Of a stretch of 47,485 nt of DNA, positions 35,876 to 45,300 are shown piece after piece; within the stretch, counting starts at the first letter, position 1; every line of letters starts with the position of its first letter. The notes below the pieces were generated by a model. The model ran no database searches and was not told the DNA's origin. It saw nothing but the letters and a program-made list of their open reading frames with translations. The position numbers and the translations under genes were made by a program. Source of the DNA: CAVOJV01 sp963696325 (GTDB lineage: Bacteria > Pseudomonadota > Gammaproteobacteria > Competibacterales > Competibacteraceae). The stretch spans positions 1 through 47,485 of the forward strand of contig CAVOJV010000017.1 in NCBI GenBank assembly GCA_963696325.1, read 5' to 3'.

Positions 35876-36337
35876 TCAACTCATCATGTCGCCGGACGCC
35901 CCCAAAGGGTTGTGGGATACCGGGGCTGAAGGCTTTGCCTGTTTACCCCAGCGCAGCGCCCAGGCGCCATCGCCGAGCAGTACCTGCACCAGTGCTGTGA
36001 CGGTCAGGAACAGCGGGTATTCCCAACCCCCACCCGCGTTGGAGAATACCCAGCCGTTGCCGGAATGTGCCCATGTGGCGCCGAGCAGGACGGGGATTAG
36101 AGCCGCGGCCACCCAGCGCGTTTGCACGCCCATAATCAGCAGCAGTCCACCCACTGCTTCCATCGCGAAGGTGGCGTATGCCAGCCAGCCAGGAAGGCCG
36201 ATCGAGGTGAAAAACTGGGCGGTTCCCGGCAGGGTGAAGATGAACAGTTTTAGCCACAGACTGTGGGTGATGAACATTAGCCCCAAGCTGAACCGCAGCA
36301 GCAGGGCGGCATAGGGAGCGGTGCGAGTATCTATCAT
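35876..36337 (-). CDS. DoxX-family membrane protein
   Basis: 153 residues with four hydrophobic segments. LLLRFSLGLMFITHSLWLKL opens, GLPGWLAYATFAMEAVGGLLLIMG and WVAAALIPVLLGATWAHSG follow, and EYPLFLTVTALVQVLLGDGAWAL closes. DoxX proteins include the E. coli YqjF type. In E. coli yqjF is next to yqjG and is regulated by YhaJ; homologues of both lie 4-6 kb away here, so a shared response to quinone or aromatic stress is likely (inference). GGAGAAGACACC precedes the ATG. Confidence 0.85.
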   Translation of the reverse strand: MIDTRTAPYAALLLRFSLGLMFITHSLWLKLFIFTLPGTAQFFTSIGLPGWLAYATFAMEAVGGLLLIMGVQTRWVAAALIPVLLGATWAHSGNGWVFSNAGGGWEYPLFLTVTALVQVLLGDGAWALRWGKQAKPSAPVSHNPLGASGDMMS

Positions 36338-36557
36338 GGTGTCTTCTCCGTTAGCGAAAAATGTGTCTTGACTTCAGACTGCTGAGTCCAACCTGAGTCG
36401 GTTTCGGGTGCGCCGGTGCGCTCTCATTTATCCTTACTGAAGTTTGGTGTGAGAGTAGGGAGCATGAGCTATCGACTTTGGCGGTGTGGATAGCGACGTT
36501 ATTGTATCGTATTCTTTGAAGCGAGTGATTTCACTCACCTCCAGCGAGCCTAGCCTT

Positions 36558-39116
36558 ATGAGTACTTCCCAGGAGGCGGCTGTGGCGAAAGCCGAAACGT
36601 TACAGACCGATTCCGAGACCCCTGCACTGAGCAGTGCCTACTGCTCTACTACCGCCGTTTATGACGAAACGTGCTCGGCGCCCGGGCTGATCCGTCCTCA
36701 CTGGCAGGAGCTGATGCGGTCGCTGGATGAAATGGGCGTACAGGAGCTGATTAGCCGTTCCGATGAAGTGCAGCGGCTGCTCCAGGAAAACGGGGTGACT
36801 TACAACGTCTATGACGATCTGCGTGGCACCCAGCGGCCCTGGGCGGTCGATCCCATACCTTTGTTGATGACCGGCGAGGAATGGAAGGTCATTGAAGCAG
36901 GTTTGCAACAGCGGGCGCGCCTGCTGGATGTGTTATTGGCGGACCTGTACGGTCCCCGCACGGTGATACGGGCGGGTCTGCTCCCCCCGGAACTTGTGTA
37001 CGTCCATCCCGGCTTCCTGCATGCCTGTCACCAGTCCTTACCGGAAGGGCAACACTGGCTGGTTTTTCATGCCGTCGACCTGGCCCGGGCCGCGGATGGT
37101 TCACTCTGGGCATTGGGAGATCGCGCCCAGTGCCCGTCCGGGGCGGGCTATGCGCTGGAAAACCGAATTATTCTGGCGCGGGCGTTTCCGAAGCTATATC
37201 GGGATGCTCCCCTGCGCCGGCTGGCTGGTTTTCTGGAAGCAGAGCGCAGGACCCTGGCCGATCTGGCGCTTCATAATCAAGAACATCCCACCGTGGTGTT
37301 ACTGACTCCTGGACCCGGCAACGAGAGTTATTTCGAACACGCTTATCTGGCCAATTATCTGTCTTTCAGCCTGGTGGAGGGAGAAGATCTGGCGGTGCGC
37401 TATGGTCGGGTCTGGCTCAAAACCCTGGGTGGTCTGAAGCCGGTGGATGTCATCCTGCGGCGGGTGGCCGATGATTTCTGTGATCCTCTGGAATTGCGCG
37501 GCGATTCTCTACTGGGTACGCCGGGTCTGTTGCAGGCGGTGCGCTGTGGCGGCGTGGCGATAGCCAATGCCCTGGGTAGCGGGATTGTGGAAAATCCAGG
37601 GTTGCTGGCCTTCCTGCCGGCGCTGTGCCGGCACTTGTTGGGGGAAGATCTGCGGCTGCCCTCGATACGCACTTGGTGGTGCGGCGCCGCCCAAGAGCGG
37701 GAGTACGTCATCGCGCATCTGGATGATTTGGTGATCCGGTCTATCCTGCCAGGGCGTGAGCCATGGGTGGGTTCCCAGCTTAAGGGCGCGGCAAAAATGA
37801 AACTGATTGAGCATATCAGGGCCGCTCCGTACCTGTTTGTCGGCCAGGAACTGGTCGTCATGTCCACCGCGCCGGTGCTGGAAGGCAGGCGGCTGGTGCC
37901 GCGTCCGGTGATGCTAAGAGGGTTCACCGTCGCTGTCGAGGATGGCTATCGGGTCATGCCCGGCGGATTGGCGCGCGTGTCGCCGGGCATGGATAATCTG
38001 AGGGCTGCCGTACAGAAAGGTGGCATGAGCAAGGATGTCTGGGTATTGGCGCCGGCTCCGGAAAAGCACATCAGTCTGTTGCGGCAGGCCTATGGCCCCA
38101 TCGTGGTCACCCGCGATGGCAGCGATCTGCCAAGCCGGGTTGCCGATAATCTGTATTGGTTGGGGCGCTATGGGGAACGCCTTGATGAGGTCGCCCGGCT
38201 GTTGCGGGAAACGCTGGGACATCTGCTGGAACAGGAACAGGATGATAGCGAAGACAGTTGTCTGGACGATTTGCTGACCGCGCTCGAGCTGCCGGTGCAA
38301 CCCCCTGCCGGTTCGCCCAAGAGCCGGTTTTTTGTCATCCGCAGGGAATTGCTACGGCTATTGACCGATGTGGAACTGGACGGCAGTCTGCCGGCCATTT
38401 TCGCCGGGATGCTGCGCACCGGACGGGCAGTGCGGGATCACTTGGGCGACGATAGTTGGCGGGTATTGAACCGCCTGCAACGGCACATTCAGCGAGTACC
38501 CGCCGAATTGACGGCCCGCGAGGCCAGAGAACAGTTGGAAGGGCACCTGGCGTTGTTGTCGGCTTTCTGCGGCCTCAATAATGAAACCATTCCACATCAT
38601 CATGGTTGGCTGTTTTTGGATATCGGCCGGCATCTGGAGCGCGTCCTGCATACGCTGTCTCTGTTCAAGCTGGCTTTCGTAACAGCGCGCAACCCTGGTG
38701 TGCCCCTCTGGGAGGTTGTTCTCACCACCACTGACAATCTGACCGCTTATCGGCGTCGTTACCGTTCCGCACTGCATCCCACCGCGATCATCGACCTGTT
38801 ACTGTTTGATGAGGGCAATCCCCGCTCCATCGGCTATCAGGTACGGCGCCTGCAAACTCAGATCGACCGCTTGCCGCACCGGGAGAGCACACCGTACCGC
38901 AGCGCCGAGGAACGCCTGATCCTGCAGGCAATCTCGACTCTGCAACTGGCTGATATCGAGGTGCTCTCCACCCTGGAACACAGCGCCCGCGCCGGTGTGG
39001 AACTGGCCCGCCTGCTGGAGTCCCTGTATCGACCGTTAAGCGGCCTGTCGGACGCACTGACCCACAGCCATTTCAGCCACGCTGAAGTCCCGCGCCAATT
39101 GGTCACCATGCAATGA
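36558..39116 (+). CDS. Circularly permuted ATP-grasp / alpha-E fusion protein
   Basis: 852 residues from ATG 36558; a GTG at 36486 keeps the frame open by 24 more codons. Residues about 45-480 are a circularly permuted type 2 ATP-grasp domain (DUF404/407): GVTYNVYDDLRGTQRPW, RARLLDVLLADLYGP, HPGFLHACHQ and GLKPVDVILRRVADDFCDPL. From about 530 comes an alpha-E (DUF403) helical domain opening SRVADNLYWLGRYGERLDE. ATP-grasp folds ligate carboxylates to amines; this class is predicted to make peptide-like bonds, but no product is known. Usually the two domains are separate genes, so here they are fused. Its stop overlaps the transglutaminase start (ATGA), a conserved partner. Confidence 0.88.
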   Translation: MSTSQEAAVAKAETLQTDSETPALSSAYCSTTAVYDETCSAPGLIRPHWQELMRSLDEMGVQELISRSDEVQRLLQENGVTYNVYDDLRGTQRPWAVDPIPLLMTGEEWKVIEAGLQQRARLLDVLLADLYGPRTVIRAGLLPPELVYVHPGFLHACHQSLPEGQHWLVFHAVDLARAADGSLWALGDRAQCPSGAGYALENRIILARAFPKLYRDAPLRRLAGFLEAERRTLADLALHNQEHPTVVLLTPGPGNESYFEHAYLANYLSFSLVEGEDLAVRYGRVWLKTLGGLKPVDVILRRVADDFCDPLELRGDSLLGTPGLLQAVRCGGVAIANALGSGIVENPGLLAFLPALCRHLLGEDLRLPSIRTWWCGAAQEREYVIAHLDDLVIRSILPGREPWVGSQLKGAAKMKLIEHIRAAPYLFVGQELVVMSTAPVLEGRRLVPRPVMLRGFTVAVEDGYRVMPGGLARVSPGMDNLRAAVQKGGMSKDVWVLAPAPEKHISLLRQAYGPIVVTRDGSDLPSRVADNLYWLGRYGERLDEVARLLRETLGHLLEQEQDDSEDSCLDDLLTALELPVQPPAGSPKSRFFVIRRELLRLLTDVELDGSLPAIFAGMLRTGRAVRDHLGDDSWRVLNRLQRHIQRVPAELTAREAREQLEGHLALLSAFCGLNNETIPHHHGWLFLDIGRHLERVLHTLSLFKLAFVTARNPGVPLWEVVLTTTDNLTAYRRRYRSALHPTAIIDLLLFDEGNPRSIGYQVRRLQTQIDRLPHRESTPYRSAEERLILQAISTLQLADIEVLSTLEHSARAGVELARLLESLYRPLSGLSDALTHSHFSHAEVPRQLVTMQ

Positions 39117-40045
39117 AGAACTACGTCATCGTCCATCGGACTGCCTATAGTTACAGCAGCGCCGTAGCCTTGTGTCACAACGAGGCCCGGTTGCTTCCAA
39201 TGGAAGCCCCCTGGCAGGTCTGCGGGGAAAGTCACGTCGATATTCACCCCAAACCTGCTTTGACCGCCGAGCGCCAGGATTTCTTCGGCAACCGTGTCTT
39301 ATACTTTGCCGTGCAGGATATTCACAATCGTCTCGAGGTGACCGTCACCACGCGGCTCAGTGTGACTGAGCGGCCATTTTCCGAAACCAATGATTCGCCG
39401 CCCTGGGAGGCAGCGGTGAGAACGCTGCGAGAAAACCCCGATCCGGAAATCATCGAGGCCCGTCAGTTCGTGCTGAATTCCCCTTTCGTCAGCGCCAGTG
39501 TTGCCTTCACAGGTTACGTCAAGGACAGCTTTACGCCGGGCTGTCCGTTGCTGGCAGCCGTGGCTGACCTAAACCATCGCATTTATAAAGATTTTACGTA
39601 TGATCCGCATTTCACCACGATGGCCACTCCACTGCGAACCGTGTTGGAGAATCGCCGTGGCGTTTGCCAGGATTTCGCCCACCTGGCGATTGGTTGTCTG
39701 CGCTCTCTGGGGCTGGCGGCCCGTTATGTGAGTGGCTATCTGGAGACTCTGCCGCCGCCCGGACAGCCCCGTCTGGTAGGCGCCGATGCTTCCCATGCCT
39801 GGTTGGCCGTTTATCTGCCGGGACTTGGTTGGGCGGAATTCGATCCCACCAACAACTGCATGTCCGGCGTTCAGCATATTACCTTGGCCTGGGGGCGGGA
39901 CTACGGGGATGTGGCCCCGCTCAAGGGGGTGATGAGTGGTGGTGGCTCCCACACGCTGAAAGTGTCGGTGGACGTGATGCCGGAGACAGAGCCGCCGACC
40001 ACAAAACCACCCGCGCTCGCCGGTCCTGCCGAAGAGGGGCCGTGA
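39113..40045 (+). CDS. Transglutaminase-like cysteine protease/amidase
   Basis: 310 residues. An N-terminal beta domain (about 1-90, YVIVHRTAYSYSSAVALCHN) is typical of bacterial transglutaminase-like proteins. The papain-like core follows with the catalytic triad Cys185 (NRRGVCQDFAHLA), His228 (DASHAWLAVY) and Asp244 (WAEFDPTNN). No signal peptide, so it acts in the cytoplasm. The ATGA overlap with the ATP-grasp/alpha-E gene ties them together. Known predictions suggest that the pair makes and trims a peptide or modifies a protein, with the transglutaminase-like protein as hydrolase. Substrate unknown. Confidence 0.9.
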   Translation: MKNYVIVHRTAYSYSSAVALCHNEARLLPMEAPWQVCGESHVDIHPKPALTAERQDFFGNRVLYFAVQDIHNRLEVTVTTRLSVTERPFSETNDSPPWEAAVRTLRENPDPEIIEARQFVLNSPFVSASVAFTGYVKDSFTPGCPLLAAVADLNHRIYKDFTYDPHFTTMATPLRTVLENRRGVCQDFAHLAIGCLRSLGLAARYVSGYLETLPPPGQPRLVGADASHAWLAVYLPGLGWAEFDPTNNCMSGVQHITLAWGRDYGDVAPLKGVMSGGGSHTLKVSVDVMPETEPPTTKPPALAGPAEEGP

Positions 40046-40053
40046 CGGGCGGT

Positions 40054-41013
40054 TTATGGACGGTCCCGTCCATGGGCCGCGCTAAAATCCAATGCCGGCC
40101 CCTTGGGGATGATCCCGCTGGGATTAATGCCGGGGTGACTGGTGAAGTAATGCTGTTTGATGTGCGCCAGGTTCACCGTTCCCTCCACCCCAGGTACTTG
40201 ATAAAGTTCGCGGGTGTACGCCCAGAGGTTAGAATAGTCTATCAACCTTTGCCGGTTGCACTTGAAATGGCTGTAGTACACGGCATCGAAGCGCACCAGG
40301 GTAGGGAATAGGCGCCAGTCGGCCTCGGTCAGACGGTCTCCCACCAGAAAACGTTGCGTGCTTAGCCGTTTCTCCAGGATATCCAGGGCAGCGAATAAGC
40401 TATCGAAGGCTTCCTCGTAGGCTTCCTGAGTGCTGCTAAAACCGGCTCTATAGACGCCGTTGTTAACCCTGGCGTAGACAAAATCGTTAATGGTATCGAT
40501 TTCTGCGCGCAGGTTTGCCGGATAGAAATCCACCGCGGCGGCGCCGCAGGCGTTGAACTCGCTGTTCAACATCCGAATGATCTCGGAAGATTCATTGTTG
40601 ACAATGGTTCGGCGCTGTTGGTCCCATAGAAAGGGTACTGTGACCAGCCCTGTGTAGGTAGGCTTCGCCAGTGTATAGAGCTGATGAGCGTACCGGAAGT
40701 TATTCACGGTGTCGGCGGTGCAGCCCTCGCAGTCCCTGAATTCCCAGCCCTGTTCGCCCATGTGGGGATGCACCACGGCGACCGAGACCATCTCCTGCAA
40801 CCCTTTCAGTACGCGGACGATTAACGTGCGGTGAGCCCAAGGACAGGCTAGCGATATATGCAGCTGGTAGCGTCCGGGTTCGGCTGGAAAGCCGGAACTG
40901 CCGTCGGCGGTGACCCAGTCGCGGAACTGGCTGTTAGGACGGATGAATTTCCCGTCCGCACTCGTTGGCCTAAAGGGTTCGCTCTGCCAGATACCATTAA
41001 CCAGTTGACTCAT
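40054..41013 (-). CDS. yqjG: Glutathionyl-hydroquinone reductase
   Basis: 319 residues of the Xi/omega-like GST family (YqjG, PcpF, ECM4). The catalytic cysteine is Cys57 in LACPWAHRTLIVR. DFYPANLRAEIDTINDFVYA, NNGVYRAGFSSTQEAYEEAF and RFDAVYYSHFKCN are family hallmarks. The enzyme reduces glutathionyl-hydroquinones, recycling quinones damaged by glutathione addition. The 3' end faces the transglutaminase gene eight bases away. The promoter lies in the 134-base gap shared with the divergent LysR gene. Confidence 0.93.
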   Translation of the reverse strand: MSQLVNGIWQSEPFRPTSADGKFIRPNSQFRDWVTADGSSGFPAEPGRYQLHISLACPWAHRTLIVRVLKGLQEMVSVAVVHPHMGEQGWEFRDCEGCTADTVNNFRYAHQLYTLAKPTYTGLVTVPFLWDQQRRTIVNNESSEIIRMLNSEFNACGAAAVDFYPANLRAEIDTINDFVYARVNNGVYRAGFSSTQEAYEEAFDSLFAALDILEKRLSTQRFLVGDRLTEADWRLFPTLVRFDAVYYSHFKCNRQRLIDYSNLWAYTRELYQVPGVEGTVNLAHIKQHYFTSHPGINPSGIIPKGPALDFSAAHGRDRP

Positions 41014-41147
41014 GACTATTTGCCATCGAAATCAGCATTAAAATTCCATATCATTGAAGCTTCTGACAGTATATTCGCATTACATTAATAGTATTCTTTT
41101 CTCGTTTATACCGAATGCTGCTGAGTAATTATTTAAAGGATTCGAAT
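41014..41147. promoter_or_regulatory. Divergent promoter region, yqjG / LysR
   Basis: AT-rich 134-base gap between divergent start codons. On the minus strand GAATAC and GAATAT recur 14 bases apart (around 41074-41095), a possible repeated operator half. LysR proteins typically bind such gaps and control the divergent gene, so YqjG expression is probably under this regulator. No site was defined with confidence. Confidence 0.4.
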
Positions 41148-42050
41148 ATGCGTTTGACTCTGGATGCCTTGGCTGTTTTGGATGCCATCGACCGTAAGGG
41201 TAGTTTCGCCGCTGCGGCTGAGGAGTTGTATCGGGTGCCGTCGGCAATCACCTATACGGTACAGAAATTAGAGCAGGATCTGGGAGTCACCGTTTTCGAC
41301 CGCGGGGGCCATAGAGCGCGGTTAACGCCGGCTGGGCAGAAACTCCTCGGCGAGGGGCGTCGCTTGCTGAGCTTGGCGGAACAACTGGAGCGGGCAGTCA
41401 AGCGGGTGGCAACAGGATGGGAGGCGGAACTGAGCATCGCGGTAAACGACATCATTCCCTTGGAAAGAATCTATCCACTATTGGAGGACTTTTATCAGGA
41501 GGAGCACGGAACCCGCTTGCGAATTACCAATGAAGTACTCGGCGGTGTCTGGGACGCCCTGGTGTCGGGACGTGTCGATATGGCGATTGGTGCGCCTGTG
41601 GAGGGACCCCCGGGAGGCGGTTATGCATCGAGGCCCATGGGCTTCATGACGTTTGTATTTGTGGTGGCGCCCCAGCATCCACTCGCCGATATCCCCGAAC
41701 CCCTCGCCGACGAAACCATTTTACAGTACCGAGCGGTGGCCACCGCCGACAGTTCCCGCAATCTGCCACCGCGCACCTCGGCCCTGTTCAGCGGCCAGGA
41801 CGTGCTTACGGTGCCCAATATGGAAGCCAAATGCGAGGCCCATCGGCGCGGTTTGGGCGTGGGTTATGTGCCTCGCCACCTGGTCCAGGAGGATCTTACG
41901 AGCGGGCGGTTGATTGCAAAAGCCGTGGCGGGGGATATCCCCATCCCACGGCTATCTGTCGCCTGGCGCACGGCGCGGGTGGGCAAGGCGCTGAAGTGGT
42001 TCTTGAGGCGGCTTGAAGAACCAGAGTTGCTGCAGGAGATTATGGATTGA
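41148..42050 (+). CDS. YhaJ-like LysR-family regulator
   Basis: 300 residues. The N-terminal winged helix-turn-helix RLTLDALAVLDAIDRKGSFA, AAAEELYRVPSAITYTVQKL and LFDR-type segment VTVFDRGGHRARLTPAG closely match E. coli YhaJ. An effector-binding domain with VLGGVWDALVSGRVDMAIGAP, typical of the periplasmic-binding-protein fold, follows. The ATG at 41148 is chosen because AAAGGA lies seven bases ahead; the frame opens 33 bases earlier. E. coli YhaJ activates yqjF (DoxX) and other quinone/aromatic response genes; here yqjG is divergent and doxX is 5 kb away. Confidence 0.9.
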   Translation: MRLTLDALAVLDAIDRKGSFAAAAEELYRVPSAITYTVQKLEQDLGVTVFDRGGHRARLTPAGQKLLGEGRRLLSLAEQLERAVKRVATGWEAELSIAVNDIIPLERIYPLLEDFYQEEHGTRLRITNEVLGGVWDALVSGRVDMAIGAPVEGPPGGGYASRPMGFMTFVFVVAPQHPLADIPEPLADETILQYRAVATADSSRNLPPRTSALFSGQDVLTVPNMEAKCEAHRRGLGVGYVPRHLVQEDLTSGRLIAKAVAGDIPIPRLSVAWRTARVGKALKWFLRRLEEPELLQEIMD

Positions 42051-42145
42051 GCGGTTCATCGCCAGTCAATCAGCGGTCGGCGCATGTTTGATCCATCCTC
42101 TATATGTATCAGCAACTGCTTAATTTATAAGAATATAATTTATCA

Positions 42146-44035
42146 ATGCCCTTGTTCAGCCTGACTAATGGTTGCATCGCCTTCGGCTTGGATAATCTAC
42201 TGGAAGGCGCCAACTTTCAGCTTGACCTCGGGGAACGCGTCTGCCTGATCGGCCGTAACGGCGCCGGCAAGTCCACCCTGCTCAAAATGGTTGCGGGCGA
42301 GATCCAGCCCGATGCCGGCGAGGTATGGTGCCAGCCGGGATTACGCATTGCTCGCCTATCGCAAGAGCTGCCCGTGGGCGCTGACGCCACCGTATTCGAT
42401 TTCATCGCCGATGGATTGGATACGGTGGGGCGGTTGCTTGCGGAATATCATGAACTTACCCATGGTCTGGTTGCCAGCGCTTCGCCGCAAAAGCTTGGGC
42501 AAATCGAAAGGCTGCAGCACGAGTTGGAAGCCCGCGATGGGTGGCGCCTGAACCAACGGGTAGAAACGCTGCTGACCCGCCTGCAACTGCCTGCGGACGC
42601 CAAACTCGCCGAGCTGTCCGGTGGCTGGCGGCGGCGCGTGGATCTGGGACGTGCCCTGGTAGGCGATCCTGAGCTGCTATTGTTGGACGAGCCCACCAAT
42701 CATTTGGATATCGAGGTCATTCAGTGGCTGGAGGAACAGCTGCTCGAATACCGGGGCGGTTTGCTGTTCGTCACCCATGATCGCGCCTTATTGCAGCGCC
42801 TGGCGACCCGTATCATCGAATTGGACCGGGGCCGCTTGACCTCCTGGCCCGGTGACTACGCGCATTTTCTGGCGAAAAAAGCGGCGGAATTGGAAGTAGA
42901 AACGCGCCACAACGCTAAACTCGACAAAAAACTGGCGCTGGAAGAGATATGGATACGCCAAGGCATCAAAGCCCGCCGCACCCGCAATGAGGGACGGGTG
43001 CTGGCGCTCAAGGCGCTACGGGAGGAACGCCGCCAACGCCGTGAGCAAGCGGGCAAAGCCAGTTTCAATTTAAGCCAGGCCGAGGCTTCGGGCCAGTTGG
43101 TCATCGAGGCTGAAAACGTGAGTTATTCATGGCAGGGCACGCCTCTGATTGAGGCTTTCTCGGTACGTATTCTGCGGGGTGATCGCATCGGTTTGATCGG
43201 TCCCAACGGCTCCGGCAAGACCACGCTGCTGCAAATCCTGTTGGGCCGGCTGGCACCGCAAACGGGCCGGGTACGGTTGGGCACCCGGCTAAAAATCGCC
43301 TATTTCGACCAGTTGCGCGCGCAACTGGATCTGGAAAAGACGGTGATGGACAACGTGGCCGAGGGTCGCGAGAGCGTCACCGTCAATGGCCAGAGCCGCC
43401 ACATCATCAGCTACCTGGCGGATTTCCTGTTTACCCCACAGCGGGCCCGCAGCCCGGTCAAGTCGCTGTCCGGCGGTGAGCGTAACCGCCTGCTGCTGGC
43501 CCGCTTGTTCAGCCAGCCAGCCAATCTGCTGGTGATGGACGAGCCCACCAATGATCTGGATATGGAAACCTTGGAGCTGTTGGAGGATCTCCTCGTGGAC
43601 TATCGCGGTACCTTGCTGCTGGTAAGCCACGACCGGGCGTTTCTGGACAATGTGGTCACCAGTTGCCTGGCATTTGAAGACAGGGGCTGCGTCCGGGAGT
43701 ATGTGGGTGGTTACAGCGACTGGCTCTGGCAACGCCGGCTTCCGGAAGCAGAACCCCGCTCCCCTCAGACCATCAAGGTCGAGGCGGCCAAGCCGCTAAA
43801 GCCACGGATATCCGGGAAGCTCAGCTATAAGGAACAACGGGAACTGGAGCAATTGCCCAGTCGCATCGAGCGGTTGGAGGCGGAGCAGGGCGAACTGCAC
43901 GAACTCACCGGCACCTCTGAGTTTTACCGCCGCGATCCTATTGAGGTAACCCGGGTTCTGGAGCGGTTAAAGGCCATGGAAGTAGAACTGGAGCAGGCCT
44001 ATAGCCGTTGGCAGGAGTTGGAAGGCTCGGATTAG
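42146..44035 (+). CDS. uup: ABC-F ATPase Uup
   Basis: 629 residues, two ABC domains without membrane segments. Walker A GRNGAGKSTLL and GPNGSGKTTLL, signatures LSGGWRRRVDLG and LSGGERNRLLLA, Walker B LLLDEPTNHLD and LVMDEPTNDLD. The linker between is charged and arginine-rich (about 260-315). A C-terminal coiled coil (about 560-629) is rich in EQRELEQLPSRIERLEAEQ. Uup binds ribosomes and branched DNA; loss raises precise transposon excision in E. coli. The gene stands alone. The ATG follows an AT-rich leader without an obvious Shine-Dalgarno. Confidence 0.95.
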   Translation: MPLFSLTNGCIAFGLDNLLEGANFQLDLGERVCLIGRNGAGKSTLLKMVAGEIQPDAGEVWCQPGLRIARLSQELPVGADATVFDFIADGLDTVGRLLAEYHELTHGLVASASPQKLGQIERLQHELEARDGWRLNQRVETLLTRLQLPADAKLAELSGGWRRRVDLGRALVGDPELLLLDEPTNHLDIEVIQWLEEQLLEYRGGLLFVTHDRALLQRLATRIIELDRGRLTSWPGDYAHFLAKKAAELEVETRHNAKLDKKLALEEIWIRQGIKARRTRNEGRVLALKALREERRQRREQAGKASFNLSQAEASGQLVIEAENVSYSWQGTPLIEAFSVRILRGDRIGLIGPNGSGKTTLLQILLGRLAPQTGRVRLGTRLKIAYFDQLRAQLDLEKTVMDNVAEGRESVTVNGQSRHIISYLADFLFTPQRARSPVKSLSGGERNRLLLARLFSQPANLLVMDEPTNDLDMETLELLEDLLVDYRGTLLLVSHDRAFLDNVVTSCLAFEDRGCVREYVGGYSDWLWQRRLPEAEPRSPQTIKVEAAKPLKPRISGKLSYKEQRELEQLPSRIERLEAEQGELHELTGTSEFYRRDPIEVTRVLERLKAMEVELEQAYSRWQELEGSD

Positions 44036-44048
44036 GTGCCGCATCCGG

Positions 44049-45212
44049 CTAACCGGCCAGCGCCAGCTTCATGCGCTCTAATGCCTGTATAAGGATAGTT
44101 CGGGGACAGCCAAAATTAAGCCGCACGAAACCCTCGCCACCCGGTCCGAAGGTCACGCCATCATTAAGCGCGACTCTTGCGTTGTCTATAAAAAACCGGT
44201 GGGGATGAGCACCGATGTTCGCCTCACGGCAGTCGAGCCAGGCGAGATAGGTGGCCTCGGGACAGGTAGTATGAATGCCGGGAAGCTGGCGCGTCACGTA
44301 GTCCATCAGGTAATCGCGATTGGCGCGCAGGTAGCCGAGCAGCGCCTGTAGCCAATCGTCGCAGTGTCGATAGGCGGCCAGCGCGGCGACGAAACCCAGC
44401 ACGTTGACAGACGGCACCATTCCCTCGGCGGCTGCTTTCACTTGTTTCAATAGACTTGGATTTTGCACGATCGCAAAGCTGGCGCCCAGGCCCGCGATGT
44501 TGAACGTCTTGCTGGGCGCCATCAGGGTAATGCAGCGGTTGGCGATGTCCGGCGACAGCGAGGCGAGCGGTTGATGCGGGCCTCCATCCAGTAAGAGGTC
44601 GCAGTGAATTTCATCCGAGCAGATCGTCAGGTTATGGTTTTCAGCTATTCCGGCCAGCCGCGCCAGTTCATCGGTAGTGAAGACCCGCCCTACCGGGTTG
44701 TGCGGATGGCAAAGTATGAACAGGCTGGTGCGCTTGGTCATAGCCGCTTCAAAAGCGGGATAGTCGATCGCGTAGTGGAGATTTTCGCCTTGCTGGGTTA
44801 GCGCCAGTTCGACGCTTTTCAGGCGGCGCCCCTGATGGCTGGGAGCCGACTGGAAGGGTGGATAGACGGGCGTTTGTACCAGGACTTCGTCGCCAGGCTG
44901 CCCCACCGCGCGGCAGACGACGTTAAGGCCGCTGACCAGGCCGGGCAGGAACAGGATCTGGTCCGGTGTAACCTGCCACTGGTAGCGCTGCGCCAGGCGC
45001 TCGCAGATAACATCGGCCAGTTCCAGCGGTGGCGAGCCATAGCCAAATACCCCATGGGCAATGCGCTCGTGCAGAGCCTGAAGCAGCGGTTCCGGGGAGA
45101 CAAAATCCATGTCCGCGACCCACAGGGGAAGCACATCGGCACCATAGCGAGTCCATTTAACGCTATCGCTGGCGCGCCGCTCGATGATTCGGTCGAAGTC
45201 GTAAGTCATCAA
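44049..45212 (-). CDS. MalY/PatB-type C-S lyase (aminotransferase fold)
   Basis: 387 residues, fold-type I PLP enzyme. The PLP lysine is Lys235 in MAPSKTFNIAGLG, with Asp200 in CSDEIHCDLLL contacting the ring nitrogen and HPHNPVGRVF binding the substrate carboxylate. LPLWVADMDF at the N-terminus is the MalY/PatB signature. Members cleave cystathionine or cysteine S-conjugates to pyruvate, ammonia and a thiol. In a cell with glutathione transferases it could process cysteine conjugates, which is inference. An MMTY start allows either of two adjacent ATGs. Confidence 0.9.
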   Translation of the reverse strand: MMTYDFDRIIERRASDSVKWTRYGADVLPLWVADMDFVSPEPLLQALHERIAHGVFGYGSPPLELADVICERLAQRYQWQVTPDQILFLPGLVSGLNVVCRAVGQPGDEVLVQTPVYPPFQSAPSHQGRRLKSVELALTQQGENLHYAIDYPAFEAAMTKRTSLFILCHPHNPVGRVFTTDELARLAGIAENHNLTICSDEIHCDLLLDGGPHQPLASLSPDIANRCITLMAPSKTFNIAGLGASFAIVQNPSLLKQVKAAAEGMVPSVNVLGFVAALAAYRHCDDWLQALLGYLRANRDYLMDYVTRQLPGIHTTCPEATYLAWLDCREANIGAHPHRFFIDNARVALNDGVTFGPGGEGFVRLNFGCPRTILIQALERMKLALAG

Positions 45213-45265
45213 TAGCCCATTGTTTCTGAAGAGGCTTACAGCACCTTAAGTCGGTAAGAACCGGG

Positions 45266-45282
45266 AGCGGGTGTCCCCCGCT
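45266..45282. terminator. Weak hairpin after the thioesterase gene
   Basis: AGCGGG (45266-45271) and CCCGCT (45277-45282) form a six-base stem with a five-base loop. It is 19 bases past the minus-strand PaaI-type gene. On that strand it is followed by CCCGGTTCTTACC, so the U-tract is poor; a terminator is likely but unproven. Confidence 0.35.
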
Positions 45283-45300
45283 GCGTAGCCAGCGAAGCGA

